Program-made: the position numbers and the translations under genes
Shown: in pieces, positions 54,103 to 62,299 of the stretch
How the letters are laid out: each line of letters begins with the position of its first letter
Position numbering within the stretch: position 1 is the stretch's first letter
The notes under the pieces: generated by a model
Told to the model about the DNA's origin: nothing
What the model saw: the letters and a program-made list of their open reading frames with translations, nothing else
The model's database searches: none
Origin: Oscillospiraceae bacterium
GTDB taxonomy: Bacteria > Bacillota > Clostridia > Oscillospirales > Ruminococcaceae
Direction of reading: 5' to 3'
NCBI GenBank assembly: GCA_018434245.1
Contig: JAHDPQ010000098.1
Span: 1-64,000 of the forward strand
Length of the DNA stretch: 64,000 bases

Positions 54103-55239
54103 GTGGAAAAAAGAGTCTTCGCAAAAACCGGGGAAGAAATTTCACTGCTGGGGCTTGGCAACATGCGGCTGCCTGTTTTGGAGGGGGATGCCTCCAAGAT
54201 CGATTACCCGGCTGCTCAGGCCCTGATTGACAGAGCCTTGGAAGCGGGCCTCAACTACTTTGATACAGCGTTTGTCTATCACGGAGGGAAGTCGGAGGCT
54301 TTTGTGGGACAGGCTCTGGTCCGCCGCCATCCCCGGGAAAGCTTTTACTTGGCCACCAAGATGCCCCCGTGGAATCTAAAGTCGGCCCAGGATCTCCACA
54401 CCATCTTCGAAAAGCAGCTGGAGCGCCTGCAGGTGGATTACATTGACTTTTACCTGCTCCACAACATTTCGGTGGAGCACCTTGCTATCTTCGAGCGGGT
54501 TCAGGCCTATGAATTCCTGCGGGAAAAGCAGGCTCAGGGCAAGCTGCGGCATCTGGGGTTTTCCTTCCACGACCGTCCGGGGCTGCTGCGTAAGCTGGTG
54601 GAACAGTACCCTTGGGACTTTGTGCAGATTCAGCTGAACTATATGGACTGGGAGGATCAAAACGCCAAGGAGCAGTACGCAATTTTGGAGGAAAAGGGAA
54701 TTCCCGTTATCATCATGGAGCCGGTGCGGGGCGGAGCCCTGGCCAACCTGCCGGCAGAAAGCGAGCGGGTTCTAAAGCAGGTAAACCCCAGGGCCTCCAC
54801 CGCATCCTGGGCCATTCGCTTTGCCGCCCAGCTGCCGGGGGTTCTGACGGTGCTCAGCGGCATGAGCAACCGGGAGCAGCTGGAGGATAACCTTGCCACT
54901 CTCTCCCCTCTCACTCCCCTGTCCAATGAGGAGGAGGAGGCCATCCGGCGGGCGGTGGACATCTACCGGAAAAACGGCACCGTGCCTTGTACCGCCTGCG
55001 GCTACTGTATGCCCTGCCCCTTTGGGGTGGATATCCCCAAGGTGTTTGCCATGTACAACCACTACCAAAGTACCCATAGCGAAGGCTCCTTGGGCGACTC
55101 CTCCCAAGTGCTGGCAGAAGCCGGTCCCCAAAGCTGCACCGCCTGCCAAGCCTGTGTGGAAAAGTGCCCCCAGAACATCGCCATTCCGGATCAGATGGAG
55201 ATCATTGCCCAAAAGGTTGAGGAAGTTTTGGCGCCGTAA
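54103..55239 (+). CDS. Aldo-keto reductase with C-terminal [4Fe-4S] ferredoxin domain
   Basis: A 378-residue oxidoreductase. The aldo-keto reductase TIM barrel spans about residues 1-290 (LGLGNMRLP, YFDTAFVYHGGKSEAFVG with the catalytic Asp/Tyr, LATKMPPW with Lys, YIDFYLLHN with His). The C-terminus carries two Cys motifs, CTACGYCMPCP and CTACQACVEKCP, for iron-sulfur clusters. I chose the GTG at 54103 because AAGGAGG is correctly spaced; ATGs at 54082 and 54097 lie in or before that site. Physiological substrate unknown. Convergent with pnp. Confidence 0.92.
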   Translation: MEKRVFAKTGEEISLLGLGNMRLPVLEGDASKIDYPAAQALIDRALEAGLNYFDTAFVYHGGKSEAFVGQALVRRHPRESFYLATKMPPWNLKSAQDLHTIFEKQLERLQVDYIDFYLLHNISVEHLAIFERVQAYEFLREKQAQGKLRHLGFSFHDRPGLLRKLVEQYPWDFVQIQLNYMDWEDQNAKEQYAILEEKGIPVIIMEPVRGGALANLPAESERVLKQVNPRASTASWAIRFAAQLPGVLTVLSGMSNREQLEDNLATLSPLTPLSNEEEEAIRRAVDIYRKNGTVPCTACGYCMPCPFGVDIPKVFAMYNHYQSTHSEGSLGDSSQVLAEAGPQSCTACQACVEKCPQNIAIPDQMEIIAQKVEEVLAP

Positions 55240-55285
55240 GCCGAGGGAAAGGCTTTGGAGCATCCGACATTCATTCATAAACGCA

Positions 55286-55318
55286 AAAAAGCGGAAAGCA
55301 ATATGCTTTCCGCTTTTT
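55286..55318. terminator. Bidirectional terminator between aldo-keto reductase and pnp
   Basis: AAAAAGCGGAAAGC pairs with GCTTTCCGCTTTTT with a five-base loop; U-runs in both directions. Confidence 0.93.
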
Positions 55319-55333
55319 GTATGCCGGTTGGCG

Positions 55334-57457
55334 TTACTGATTCTGCTGCTCTCTTTCCGCCTTCTTCTCCATGGCGATGAGGGCATCCTTGCGGGAGAGG
55401 TTGATCCGGCCCTGAGAGTCGATTTCGGTAACCTTGACCAGCACCTCGCTGCCCACGGAAACCACATCCTCCACCTTTTCCACCCGCTTTGTGTCCAGCT
55501 TGGAAATGTGAACCAAGCCTTCCTTGCCCGGGGCAATCTCCACAAAGGCGCCAAAGTTCATTAGCCGGGTGACCTTGCCCTTGTAGAAGGCTCCCACCTC
55601 GGGGTCCAGGGCAATGGTCTTGATGACGGACAGGGCACGCTCGACATTTTTCACGTCGCTGCCCAGCACAAACACCTTGCCGTCGTCCTCAATGTCGATT
55701 TTCACATCGCACTCGGCGCAGATTTTCTGGATCACCTTGCCGCCGGAGCCGATCACTTCCCGAATCTTGTCGGGATGGATGGTAATGGTCATCATCTTGG
55801 GGGCAAACTCGGAAAGCTCCTCCCGGGGGGCGGGAATTTCCTTGAGGATGATGTTGTCCAAGATGTGGAGCCTTGCCTTGCGGCATTTTTCCAGAGCAGT
55901 TTCGATGATCTCAAAGGTAAGACCCTCGATTTTAATGTCCATCTGAATGGCGGTGACACCCTTGTGGGTTCCGCCCACCTTAAAGTCCATGTCACCGAAG
56001 AAGTCCTCTACCCCTTGGATGTCCACCATGGTGTCCCAGCGGTCCCCTTCGGTGATGAGGCCGCAGGAGATACCGGCCACCGGAGCCTTGATGGGGACGC
56101 CGGCGTCCATCAGCGCCAGAGTGGAGCCACAGATCGCTGCCTGGCTGGTGGAGCCGTTGGAGGAGAGAATCTCGGATACCAGACGGATGGCGTAAGGGAA
56201 ATCCTCCTCATTGGGCAGGACAGGCTCCAAAGCCTTGGAGGCCAAAGCACCGTGGCCCACTTCCCGACGGCCGGGGCCCCGGGAGGGTCTGGTCTCTCCC
56301 ACCGAGTAGGAGGGGAAGTTGTACTGGTGCATATAGCGGCGGAACTCCTCGTGGTCCAGACCGTCCAGCTTTTGGCGGTCGCTCATGGGGCCAAGGGTGG
56401 CAATGGTCAGGCACTGGGTCTGGCCACGGGTAAACATACCGGAACCGTGAACACGGGGGATCAGCCCCACCTGAGCATCCAGAGGACGCATCTCATTCAT
56501 GCCACGGCCATCCACCCGCTTGCCCTGCAGTAGCCACTGGCGCACCACATGCTTTTGCAGCAGGTAGATGCCCTCGTCAATGAGGTAGAGCTGCTCGGGG
56601 TACTCGCTGTCGAACCGCTGATGGATTTCCTCCTTGAGAGGCTGCAGCCGGGCTTCCCGAACGTTTTTGTCGTCGGTATCCATGGCCTGCTGCATCTGGG
56701 CGGTAAATTCATCCTTCAGAGCACTGAGCAGCTCCTCGGGAACATTTTTAGGCTCAAAGGGAATCTTGGTTTTGCCGATCTGGGCCTGCACATCCTTGAT
56801 AAACTCTACCAGACGTTTGATTTCCGGGGCGGCGGCCTTGATGCCTCCCATAATCAGCTCTTCAGCAACCTCATGGGCGGCGGCTTCGATCATACAGATG
56901 GTGTCGCCGTTACCCACAATGGTGAGGAACATTTCGGAAACTTCCCGCTGGGCTTCATCGGGGTTGAGGATATACTCGCCGTCTACATAGCCGACATTGA
57001 CTCCGGCGATGGGGCCGTTCCAGGGAATATCGGAAATGGAAAGGGCAAAGGAAACCCCCAGCATACCGGCAATTTCCGGCTGGTAGTCCTGATTGGCCGA
57101 CATAACGGTCATCACAACGCCTACATCGTTGCGCATGTCCTTGGGGAAGAGGGGGCGGATGGGGCGGTCCACCAGACGGCTGGCCAAAATGGCCTTGTCG
57201 CTGGGGCGGCCTTCCCGCTTGAGGAAGGAGCCGGGGATTTTGCCCACGGCATAGAGTTTTTCTTCGAAGTCCACGGAAAGGGGGAAGAAATCGATGCCTT
57301 CCCGGGGCTTGTCGCTCATGGTGACGTTGCAGAGCACGGTGGTGTCGCCGTAGCGGACCAGAGTGCTACCACCGGCCAGAGCGCACATTTTTCCCACCTC
57401 AAATTGGATAGGCTTGCCGGCAAAGGTGGTTTCGAACACTTTAAAATTTTCGAACAA
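55334..57457 (-). CDS. pnp: Polyribonucleotide nucleotidyltransferase
   Basis: A 707-residue phosphorolytic 3 prime exonuclease of the RNA degradosome, with two RNase PH domains, a helical linker, and C-terminal KH and S1 domains (VIGSGGKVIQKICAE for KH; GKVTRLMNFGAFVEI for S1). FFPLSVDFEEKLYAVGKIPG and DVHQ-like regions of the active sites are seen, with GTHKGVTAIQMDIK in the second RPH domain. I prefer a TTG start at 57457 because GGAGG lies eight bases upstream and the family begins FENFKVFETTF; an ATG at 57472 overlaps the ribosome site. Preceded by a long leader hairpin and rpsO, a conserved gene order. Confidence 0.96.
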   Translation of the reverse strand: MFENFKVFETTFAGKPIQFEVGKMCALAGGSTLVRYGDTTVLCNVTMSDKPREGIDFFPLSVDFEEKLYAVGKIPGSFLKREGRPSDKAILASRLVDRPIRPLFPKDMRNDVGVVMTVMSANQDYQPEIAGMLGVSFALSISDIPWNGPIAGVNVGYVDGEYILNPDEAQREVSEMFLTIVGNGDTICMIEAAAHEVAEELIMGGIKAAAPEIKRLVEFIKDVQAQIGKTKIPFEPKNVPEELLSALKDEFTAQMQQAMDTDDKNVREARLQPLKEEIHQRFDSEYPEQLYLIDEGIYLLQKHVVRQWLLQGKRVDGRGMNEMRPLDAQVGLIPRVHGSGMFTRGQTQCLTIATLGPMSDRQKLDGLDHEEFRRYMHQYNFPSYSVGETRPSRGPGRREVGHGALASKALEPVLPNEEDFPYAIRLVSEILSSNGSTSQAAICGSTLALMDAGVPIKAPVAGISCGLITEGDRWDTMVDIQGVEDFFGDMDFKVGGTHKGVTAIQMDIKIEGLTFEIIETALEKCRKARLHILDNIILKEIPAPREELSEFAPKMMTITIHPDKIREVIGSGGKVIQKICAECDVKIDIEDDGKVFVLGSDVKNVERALSVIKTIALDPEVGAFYKGKVTRLMNFGAFVEIAPGKEGLVHISKLDTKRVEKVEDVVSVGSEVLVKVTEIDSQGRINLSRKDALIAMEKKAEREQQNQ

Positions 57458-57501
57458 AATAAAGTCCTCCATTTTGGTTGCCGGCCGGACCTTAGGTGAA
57501 C

Positions 57502-57558
57502 TTTAGCAATAAATCCAGTGGATAAGGGTGGGGTTTATCCCCTCGATTCACTGCTAAA
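57502..57558 (-). promoter_or_regulatory. Long leader hairpin upstream of pnp
   Basis: TTTAGCA/TGCTAAA closes a 57-base hairpin with an AATC/GATT segment and an inner GGATAA/TTATCC stem, ending about 45 bases before the pnp start. Placement matches the RNase III-cleaved leader hairpin used for pnp autoregulation in enterobacteria, so a similar control is possible. Confidence 0.5.
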
Positions 57559-57594
57559 AATACACGCCAAGGCCGTCCGGAAGGGTGAATAGAC

Positions 57595-57644
57595 GAAAAA
57601 AGAAAAAACAGGCACAAGACGTCCGGAATGCGGGCGCCTTGTGC
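57595..57644 (-). terminator. Terminator after rpsO
   Basis: GCACAAG pairs with CTTGTGC, with inner CG and CCG pairs; on the minus strand it runs into TGTTTTTTCTTTTTT. It separates rpsO from pnp, perhaps with read-through. Confidence 0.85.
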
Positions 57645-57695
57645 GTCATTGTTATCTTTTTAAGCCTGTTTCCTGCATGATCCTGTGTTCCGGCC

Positions 57696-57962
57696 TTACT
57701 TGCGCAAGCCCAGCTTGGCAATCACAGAACGGTACAGCTCGATGTCGGTCTTTTGCAGGTAGTTGAGCAGACCTCTGCGCTGTCCTACCATTTTCAGCAG
57801 GCCGCGGCGGCTGTGGTGGTCCTTCTTGTGGATTTTGAGATGCTCGGTCAGATCGTTGATGCGGCGGGTCAGAATGGCGATCTGAACCTCGGGGGAACCG
57901 GTGTCTTTTTCGTGACGGCGGTTATCCGCGATCACCTCGAACTTTTGCTCCTTGAGCAGCAT
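57696..57962 (-). CDS. rpsO: 30S ribosomal protein S15
   Basis: An 88-residue S15 that binds the central domain of 16S rRNA early in 30S assembly. The sequence has [41 protein letters not shown] and LLNYLQKTD, all conserved. The ATG at 57962 (MLLKEQKF) gives the canonical length and follows AGAGGTGAT; a start nine codons earlier is less likely. Preceded by its own good promoter and followed by pnp. Confidence 0.97.
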   Translation of the reverse strand: MLLKEQKFEVIADNRRHEKDTGSPEVQIAILTRRINDLTEHLKIHKKDHHSRRGLLKMVGQRRGLLNYLQKTDIELYRSVIAKLGLRK

Positions 57963-58061
57963 ACTATCACCTCTAAAAAATATTCCCATGTCCTAGAAAA
58001 GGGCGGGTGAAAAGCTTTGCAAAAAGCCTTTGTCCCTTATCCAAGAGCAGGGTACCCGTAG

Positions 58062-58090
58062 AGTATAACATAACCCGCCCGGGTTGTAAA
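58062..58090 (-). promoter_or_regulatory. Sigma-A promoter of rpsO
   Basis: Minus strand TTTACA, 17 bases, TATACT with an upstream TG (extended -10). The leader of about 90 bases could hold an S15 autoregulatory site. Confidence 0.72.
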
Positions 58091-58101
58091 GCAATCCTCT
58101 A

Positions 58102-58132
58102 CAAAAACGGCCGGACGGTTGCCCGTCCAGCC
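58102..58132 (-). terminator. Minus-strand terminator with GCAA tetraloop
   Basis: On the minus strand GGCTGGACGG pairs with CCGTCCGGCC (one G-U) around a GCAA tetraloop, then GTTTTTG. It lies just upstream of the rpsO promoter and would end any transcript entering from the right. Confidence 0.6.
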
Positions 58133-58344
58133 GCTGGTTTTCTCCGCGATGCAAACGCAAGGCACGGCTTTGGACCGTGCATCTGTTAATCACGGACGCT
58201 CAAAGGCCCACGCGTAACGTGTAAAACCGATGTTAGTGTGAGCCGGTGCCGGTACTTTTATACCACGCCTGCCGGACTTTACAGTTTGTTCACGTTTTTG
58301 CATAAACCAGGCCCGCCGGGCAACAATACCTTTGCACGGGCATT

Positions 58345-58390
58345 GGGATGCCATTTGCATCCCCACTCTACCGAGCGCCGTTTTCGGCGC
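58345..58390 (+). other. Two hairpins upstream of the DUF378 gene
   Basis: GGGATGC/GCATCCC with a five-base loop, then GCGCCG/CGGCGC with a TTTT loop, ending 25 bases before the ATG. The 58133-58344 stretch before it contains no supported gene and no clear promoter; it holds other short dyads such as GCACGG/CCGTGC near 58160. Confidence 0.4.
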
Positions 58391-58415
58391 AATCTTAAGG
58401 ATAAGGAGTATTTTT

Positions 58416-58625
58416 ATGCTGGATAAAATCGCGTTGATTCTGGTCATCATCGGCGCCGTCAACTGGGGATTGGTGGGACTGTTCCGCTTTGACTTGGTCG
58501 CCTGGATGTTCGGAGGTCCCACTGCCATTATCAGCCGCTTGGTCTACACACTGGTGGCCCTGGCGGGTATCTGGGCTATTTCCCTGCTCTTCCGAGACAG
58601 CGACCGGGAACATGTCAGAGATTGA
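58416..58625 (+). CDS. DUF378 family small membrane protein
   Basis: A 69-residue protein with two hydrophobic helices: the first includes IALILVIIGAVNWGLVGLF with the family signature VNWGLVGLF, and the second VYTLVALAGIWAISLLF. DUF378 proteins are common in Clostridia and Bacilli; function unknown, sometimes linked to stress. ATAAGGAG precedes the ATG. Single gene with no close partner on its strand. Confidence 0.9.
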   Translation: MLDKIALILVIIGAVNWGLVGLFRFDLVAWMFGGPTAIISRLVYTLVALAGIWAISLLFRDSDREHVRD

Positions 58626-58765
58626 CAGGCTGCTTCACCAGGGTCCGGGGCACATGCTCCGGATCTTTTTTTTGCACCGCTGGAACGTGCAATTAGTTTG
58701 CCCCCTGCAGCCGGGACCATGCGGCAGTACAGGGCGCACTTCTGTCCGTTCGCATTTCAATCTCT

Positions 58766-59275
58766 CTACTCCTGCTCCTGCAGCAGCTTGAGGGCGATCT
58801 GGACATTAGCGTATTCCAAATCGGGGAGCTGCTCCGCCAGCGCCTGAATCTGCTCCCACATGGCGCAGGCGGCGCAGGCGTCCACCATCAGGCGTAAAAT
58901 ACACTCTCGAGTATATTCTGGGGCCAGCGTGGGAGCGGACTCCGGCAGAGGAAAGAGATAGCTCCGGCCGGCGGCCTGCCGCTTGGCCAGCGCTTGGTAG
59001 GTATCGTCCCGAGGGGTGGTCACAGAGCTTTTGCGCAGATGGGAAAGAGCCCGCTCCAACAGCCGCAGGCTGGGTTCCCACTGACCGGCGGCCACATGAC
59101 ACAGGGCCAGATTGTAAAGAGCTGCTACATGGTATTCTTTTTCCCGGTACAGGCCGGAAAACAGCAGATAAGCATCTGCGTGAGCTCCCCGCTCCAGAAG
59201 TTGACACCCCAGCTCGAAGCGGCTGGAAAAGTTCCCCAAGCCATCCATTTTGGGAATGCTTCCCAACAGAGCCAT
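58766..59275 (-). CDS. TPR-like helical protein of unknown function
   Basis: A 169-residue helical protein with TPR-like stretches: FELGCQLLERGAHADAYLLFSGLY, then YHVAALYNLALCHVAAGQW and SLRLLERALSHL, followed by a Leu/Ala-rich C-terminal pair of helices. The pattern (W/L-G/A-Y-A-P spacing) suggests two to three tetratricopeptide repeats. I do not recognise a specific family. It reads from an upstream minus-strand region at 59276-59557 that shows only a weak -10-like TACAAT box and no gene. Downstream, the DUF378 gene reads toward it on the other strand. Confidence 0.65.
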   Translation of the reverse strand: MALLGSIPKMDGLGNFSSRFELGCQLLERGAHADAYLLFSGLYREKEYHVAALYNLALCHVAAGQWEPSLRLLERALSHLRKSSVTTPRDDTYQALAKRQAAGRSYLFPLPESAPTLAPEYTRECILRLMVDACAACAMWEQIQALAEQLPDLEYANVQIALKLLQEQE

Positions 59276-59557
59276 GCCAACCTTCCTCCTTTGTTCAGAT
59301 AGTTACCAGTCCCTGCTCCTGCCCATTTCCGAAACCGGTTCCGGCTAGGAAGAAAGGGCTTGCTTGTGCTACTTTAGGGTTATTGTACCACAGATTGGCC
59401 CTCTTCGCCACTGGGGGATCAAAAAACACCCGAGTTCAAGCAAATTCTTGTCAAAAAGATGCCAAAAGCGGCATTCCGCTGGAACGCCGCCTGCTCTCTT
59501 GAAATGCTGCATAGGGGGAAAAACGGGCTGCTGCCAACATGGGCCTCGGCTTCCCCC

Positions 59558-59580
59558 AAAGGCCCCGGAAAGGGGCCCTT
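59558..59580. terminator. Terminator-like hairpin after the helicase gene
   Basis: GGCCCC/GGGGCC with AAA and TTT flanks on either side, 14 bases past the helicase stop; the minus-strand tail is short (CTTT). Confidence 0.5.
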
Positions 59581-59593
59581 TCATGCAGGTGGT

Positions 59594-60733
59594 TTACTCT
59601 TCCCGGATAAAGTTGCGGTTTTCATCAAAATGGGCGGAAATAGCCGTGTTCCCGGTCAGGCGGAGCATCTCCTCCATCCTGCGCTCCTCTTCCTCCATAT
59701 AGAGAAGGTAGGCTTCCCCGGTTTTTTTGGCCCGTCCGGTGCGGCCGATACGATGAGTGTAGTATTCGTTGGAGGTGGGGACATCGTAGTTGATAACGGC
59801 GTCCACATCATCCACATCGATGCCTCTGGCGGCGACATCGGTGCTGACCAAAATCCGCAGCTTGCCCTCTTTAAAATCGGACATAATCTTGTTCCGCTCT
59901 TTTTGAGCAAGATCGCCGTGGAGGCACTCCGCATCCAGCCCCCGGTGCTCGATAAGCTGGCCCGCCAGCATTTGGGTGGTGTACTTGGTGTTGCAGAAGA
60001 TCATGACTCGGTCGTAGTCGTGCTGGGTGATGATGTCCGCCACGTTGGCCAGCTTGTCCCAGCCGGTGGTAAGCAGAGCGTACTGGGTGATGTTGGGGGC
60101 AGATGCCTTGACCGGTTCCACCACAATCTCCACAGGGTCCCGCTGATACAGCCAGCTGATGTCCATCACCGGGCGGCTCATGGTGGCGCTGAACATCCCC
60201 ATCTGCTGTTTGTTTTTCAGGCTGTCCAAAATTTTGGTGACATCCTTGTAAAAGCCCATGTCCAGCATCTCGTCCGCTTCGTCTAGAACAATCCGGGTCA
60301 CGTCCCCAAGACGGATGCTTTTGCGCTGAACGTGGTCCAGCAGGCGGCCCGGTGTTGCCACTACAATCTGGGGCTTTTTGTTTAGCTGGCTAAACTGCCG
60401 GCGAATGGGCTCCCCGCCGTAGACACAGGCAATCCGCACCCAAGGTGTAAACCGGGCCAAATCCCCCAAGTCGTCGGTAATCTGCTGGGCCAGCTCCCGG
60501 GTGGGTGCCAGAACCAGAGCCTGTAGCTTATCGCTTTCCGGCTCCAGCCCCATCAGCAGGGGGATGCCAAAGGCACAGGTTTTGCCGGTGCCGGTGGGGG
60601 CCTTTGCCACCAGATCATGCCCCTCCACCATGGGAGGGATTGCTTTTGCCTGCACTTCGGTGGGCTCCACAAAGCCCATTGCCTCCACCGCCTTTAAAAT
60701 TTCCGGGGGGAGATTCATCTCACTGTAACGCAT
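59594..60733 (-). CDS. DEAD-box RNA helicase
   Basis: A 379-residue minimal DEAD-box helicase with all motifs: Q-motif region FVEPTEVQAKAIP, Walker A APTGTGKT, PTRELAQQ, TPGRLLDHV, DEAD in VLDEADEMLDMGF, SAT in MFSATMSRP, then the second RecA domain with LVSTDVAARGIDVDDVD and HRIGRTGRAKK. It ends shortly after the core with no long C-terminal RNA-binding extension, unlike CshA or DbpA. It likely remodels rRNA or mRNA; the exact target is unknown. Own promoter at 60787-60815. Confidence 0.95.
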   Translation of the reverse strand: MRYSEMNLPPEILKAVEAMGFVEPTEVQAKAIPPMVEGHDLVAKAPTGTGKTCAFGIPLLMGLEPESDKLQALVLAPTRELAQQITDDLGDLARFTPWVRIACVYGGEPIRRQFSQLNKKPQIVVATPGRLLDHVQRKSIRLGDVTRIVLDEADEMLDMGFYKDVTKILDSLKNKQQMGMFSATMSRPVMDISWLYQRDPVEIVVEPVKASAPNITQYALLTTGWDKLANVADIITQHDYDRVMIFCNTKYTTQMLAGQLIEHRGLDAECLHGDLAQKERNKIMSDFKEGKLRILVSTDVAARGIDVDDVDAVINYDVPTSNEYYTHRIGRTGRAKKTGEAYLLYMEEEERRMEEMLRLTGNTAISAHFDENRNFIREE

Positions 60734-60786
60734 ACTTTCCTTTCTCTTGCTTGTAGTTGGCCTATGGGCCTTGTCTTTCTGATCCT

Positions 60787-60815
60787 ATTGTAACAAAAGG
60801 CGGGCAAAGTCACAA
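60787..60815 (-). promoter_or_regulatory. Sigma-A promoter of the helicase gene
   Basis: Minus strand TTGTGA, 17 bases, TACAAT with an upstream TG, 54 bases before the start. Confidence 0.65.
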
Positions 60816-60844
60816 GAGCAAGGGGCAAATTTGTCCGCCTACGC

Positions 60845-60882
60845 AAAGCACCGGACCTTCCCCCGTGGAGAAAATCCGGTGC
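60845..60882 (-). terminator. Probable terminator after the 2-hydroxyacid dehydrogenase gene
   Basis: GCACCGGA pairs with TCCGGTGC around a 19-base loop, followed on the minus strand by TTTGCG; 15 bases past the stop codon. The short T-run lowers confidence. Confidence 0.55.
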
Positions 60883-60896
60883 GGTTGTAATAATTT

Positions 60897-61862
60897 TTAG
60901 CCTCTGGGAACAAAGCCGTCCCGGTTGACCCAGTGGATCGGCTCCTTGCCTTCTAGCATGACCCGGACAATCTCCCGGACGCAGTTGCGGCCGCTCCGCT
61001 CCAGGGAAGCGTTGGAAAAAGCCGTGGCGTGAGGGGTGTTGATAAAGTTTTCCAACTCCAGCAGCTTTTGACCCTCTGGATGTTCGGTATAGTCCACGTC
61101 GGCGGCGGCTCCCGCCAGCTGACCGCTCTTGAGAGCATCGTAGAGATCGTCGTTGTTGATCAGAATATCCCGGGCGGTGTTGATAAAGTAAGAGCCGGGC
61201 TTCATCAGATCAAAATACTTTTTGTTGATCATTCCCTTGTAGTGGAGCTCGCCGGGAATATGCAGGGAAACAATGTCGGAGACTTTAAAGACATCCTCCA
61301 TGGAATCCAGCATCTTGATGTAGTGGGGAATGGTGTCGTCGGGGGTGCGCTTGTAGCCGACGATGTTGCAGCCCATGCCGTAGTACATCTTGTGGGCGTA
61401 GCTGCGGGCGATGTTCCCAAGGCCCAGAAGGCCGATGGTGGCGCCCTCCAGCTCAATGGCCATCTTGGCCCGGATGCCTTCGGGAGTGCGGACCTTGTTG
61501 TTGTACTCGCAGATGTGCTTCACCATGGACATGGTAAGAGCCACGCAGCCCTCGGCCACGGTGTTAAAGTTGCCATGGGGGGAATAAGCCACGTAGATGC
61601 CCCGCTTGGCAGCGTCCTCGGGGACGATGTGGTCCTGATAGCCCACACCGTGCACCTCAAACAGCTTGAGGTTTTTGGCGGTGGCCAGCAGCGCGTCGGA
61701 AAGATAGTGGGTGCGGCAGATGATGACGTCGGCCTGAGGGGTAAACTCCTTGAGATCCTCCTCGGAGCCACGGCCCACGCCGATCAGCTCAAAGCCTTTG
61801 TCCTTGAGGGCCTGCATCCCCTCGTCATAAATGGGTTTGGGAACATAAACCTTATAAGCCAT
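60897..61862 (-). CDS. D-isomer specific 2-hydroxyacid dehydrogenase
   Basis: A 321-residue NAD(P)-dependent dehydrogenase of the phosphoglycerate/D-lactate/glyoxylate reductase family. The Rossmann motif reads LLGLGNIARSYAHKM (third Gly of GxGxxG is Ala), the catalytic Arg is in NTARDILINND, and the catalytic His in INTPHATAF. There is no ACT domain, so it is not a standard SerA. The substrate is presumably a 2-oxo or 2-hydroxy acid formed in the operon it shares with RidA, a PatB-type enzyme and a UxaA-type dehydratase. Last gene of that operon. Confidence 0.88.
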   Translation of the reverse strand: MAYKVYVPKPIYDEGMQALKDKGFELIGVGRGSEEDLKEFTPQADVIICRTHYLSDALLATAKNLKLFEVHGVGYQDHIVPEDAAKRGIYVAYSPHGNFNTVAEGCVALTMSMVKHICEYNNKVRTPEGIRAKMAIELEGATIGLLGLGNIARSYAHKMYYGMGCNIVGYKRTPDDTIPHYIKMLDSMEDVFKVSDIVSLHIPGELHYKGMINKKYFDLMKPGSYFINTARDILINNDDLYDALKSGQLAGAAADVDYTEHPEGQKLLELENFINTPHATAFSNASLERSGRNCVREIVRVMLEGKEPIHWVNRDGFVPRG

Positions 61863-61883
61863 AGTGCTAATATCCTCCTTATT

Positions 61884-62273
61884 CTACTGATCCACCACAA
61901 CGCCCAGGGCATCCACTTCCACGTCAAAGGGCCCAAGAGCTACGACGCGGGTGGTGCGGGGCGGATAGGGCTGGGGCACGATTTCGGCATACACCTTGTT
62001 GACCAGAGCAAACTGGCTTTCGTCGGAAAGGTAGACGTTGACCCGCACCACGTGGGCAAAGTCGCTTCCACCTGCTTCCAGAACCGCCTTGACGTTGAGC
62101 AGGGCCTGACGCAGGTGCTGCTCAAAACCGCCGGGGACAATTTCTCCCGTTGCCGGGTCCAAAGGCAGCTGCCCCGCTACATAAACCATGCCGTTGTGAA
62201 CCATGCCCTGACTGTAGGCCCCCTTGGGAGCCGGTGCGTTGGGGGTATTGATGACCTTAATTTCCGTTGACAT
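61884..62273 (-). CDS. ridA: RidA family enamine/imine deaminase
   Basis: A 129-residue RidA/YjgF-type protein that hydrolyses reactive 2-aminoacrylate-like enamines and imines. Seen: GAYSQGMVHNGMVYVAGQLPLDP, the KVYAEIVPQPYPPRTTRVV stretch with the catalytic Arg, and a C-terminal VEVDALGVV segment. The ATG at 62273 follows GGAGG at eight bases; an upstream ATG (62288) is formed by the ribosome site itself. Placed after the PatB-type PLP enzyme, whose products would include such enamines. Confidence 0.93.
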   Translation of the reverse strand: MSTEIKVINTPNAPAPKGAYSQGMVHNGMVYVAGQLPLDPATGEIVPGGFEQHLRQALLNVKAVLEAGGSDFAHVVRVNVYLSDESQFALVNKVYAEIVPQPYPPRTTRVVALGPFDVEVDALGVVVDQ

Positions 62274-62299
62274 GCCATTTTCCTCCATTCAATCGGTGC

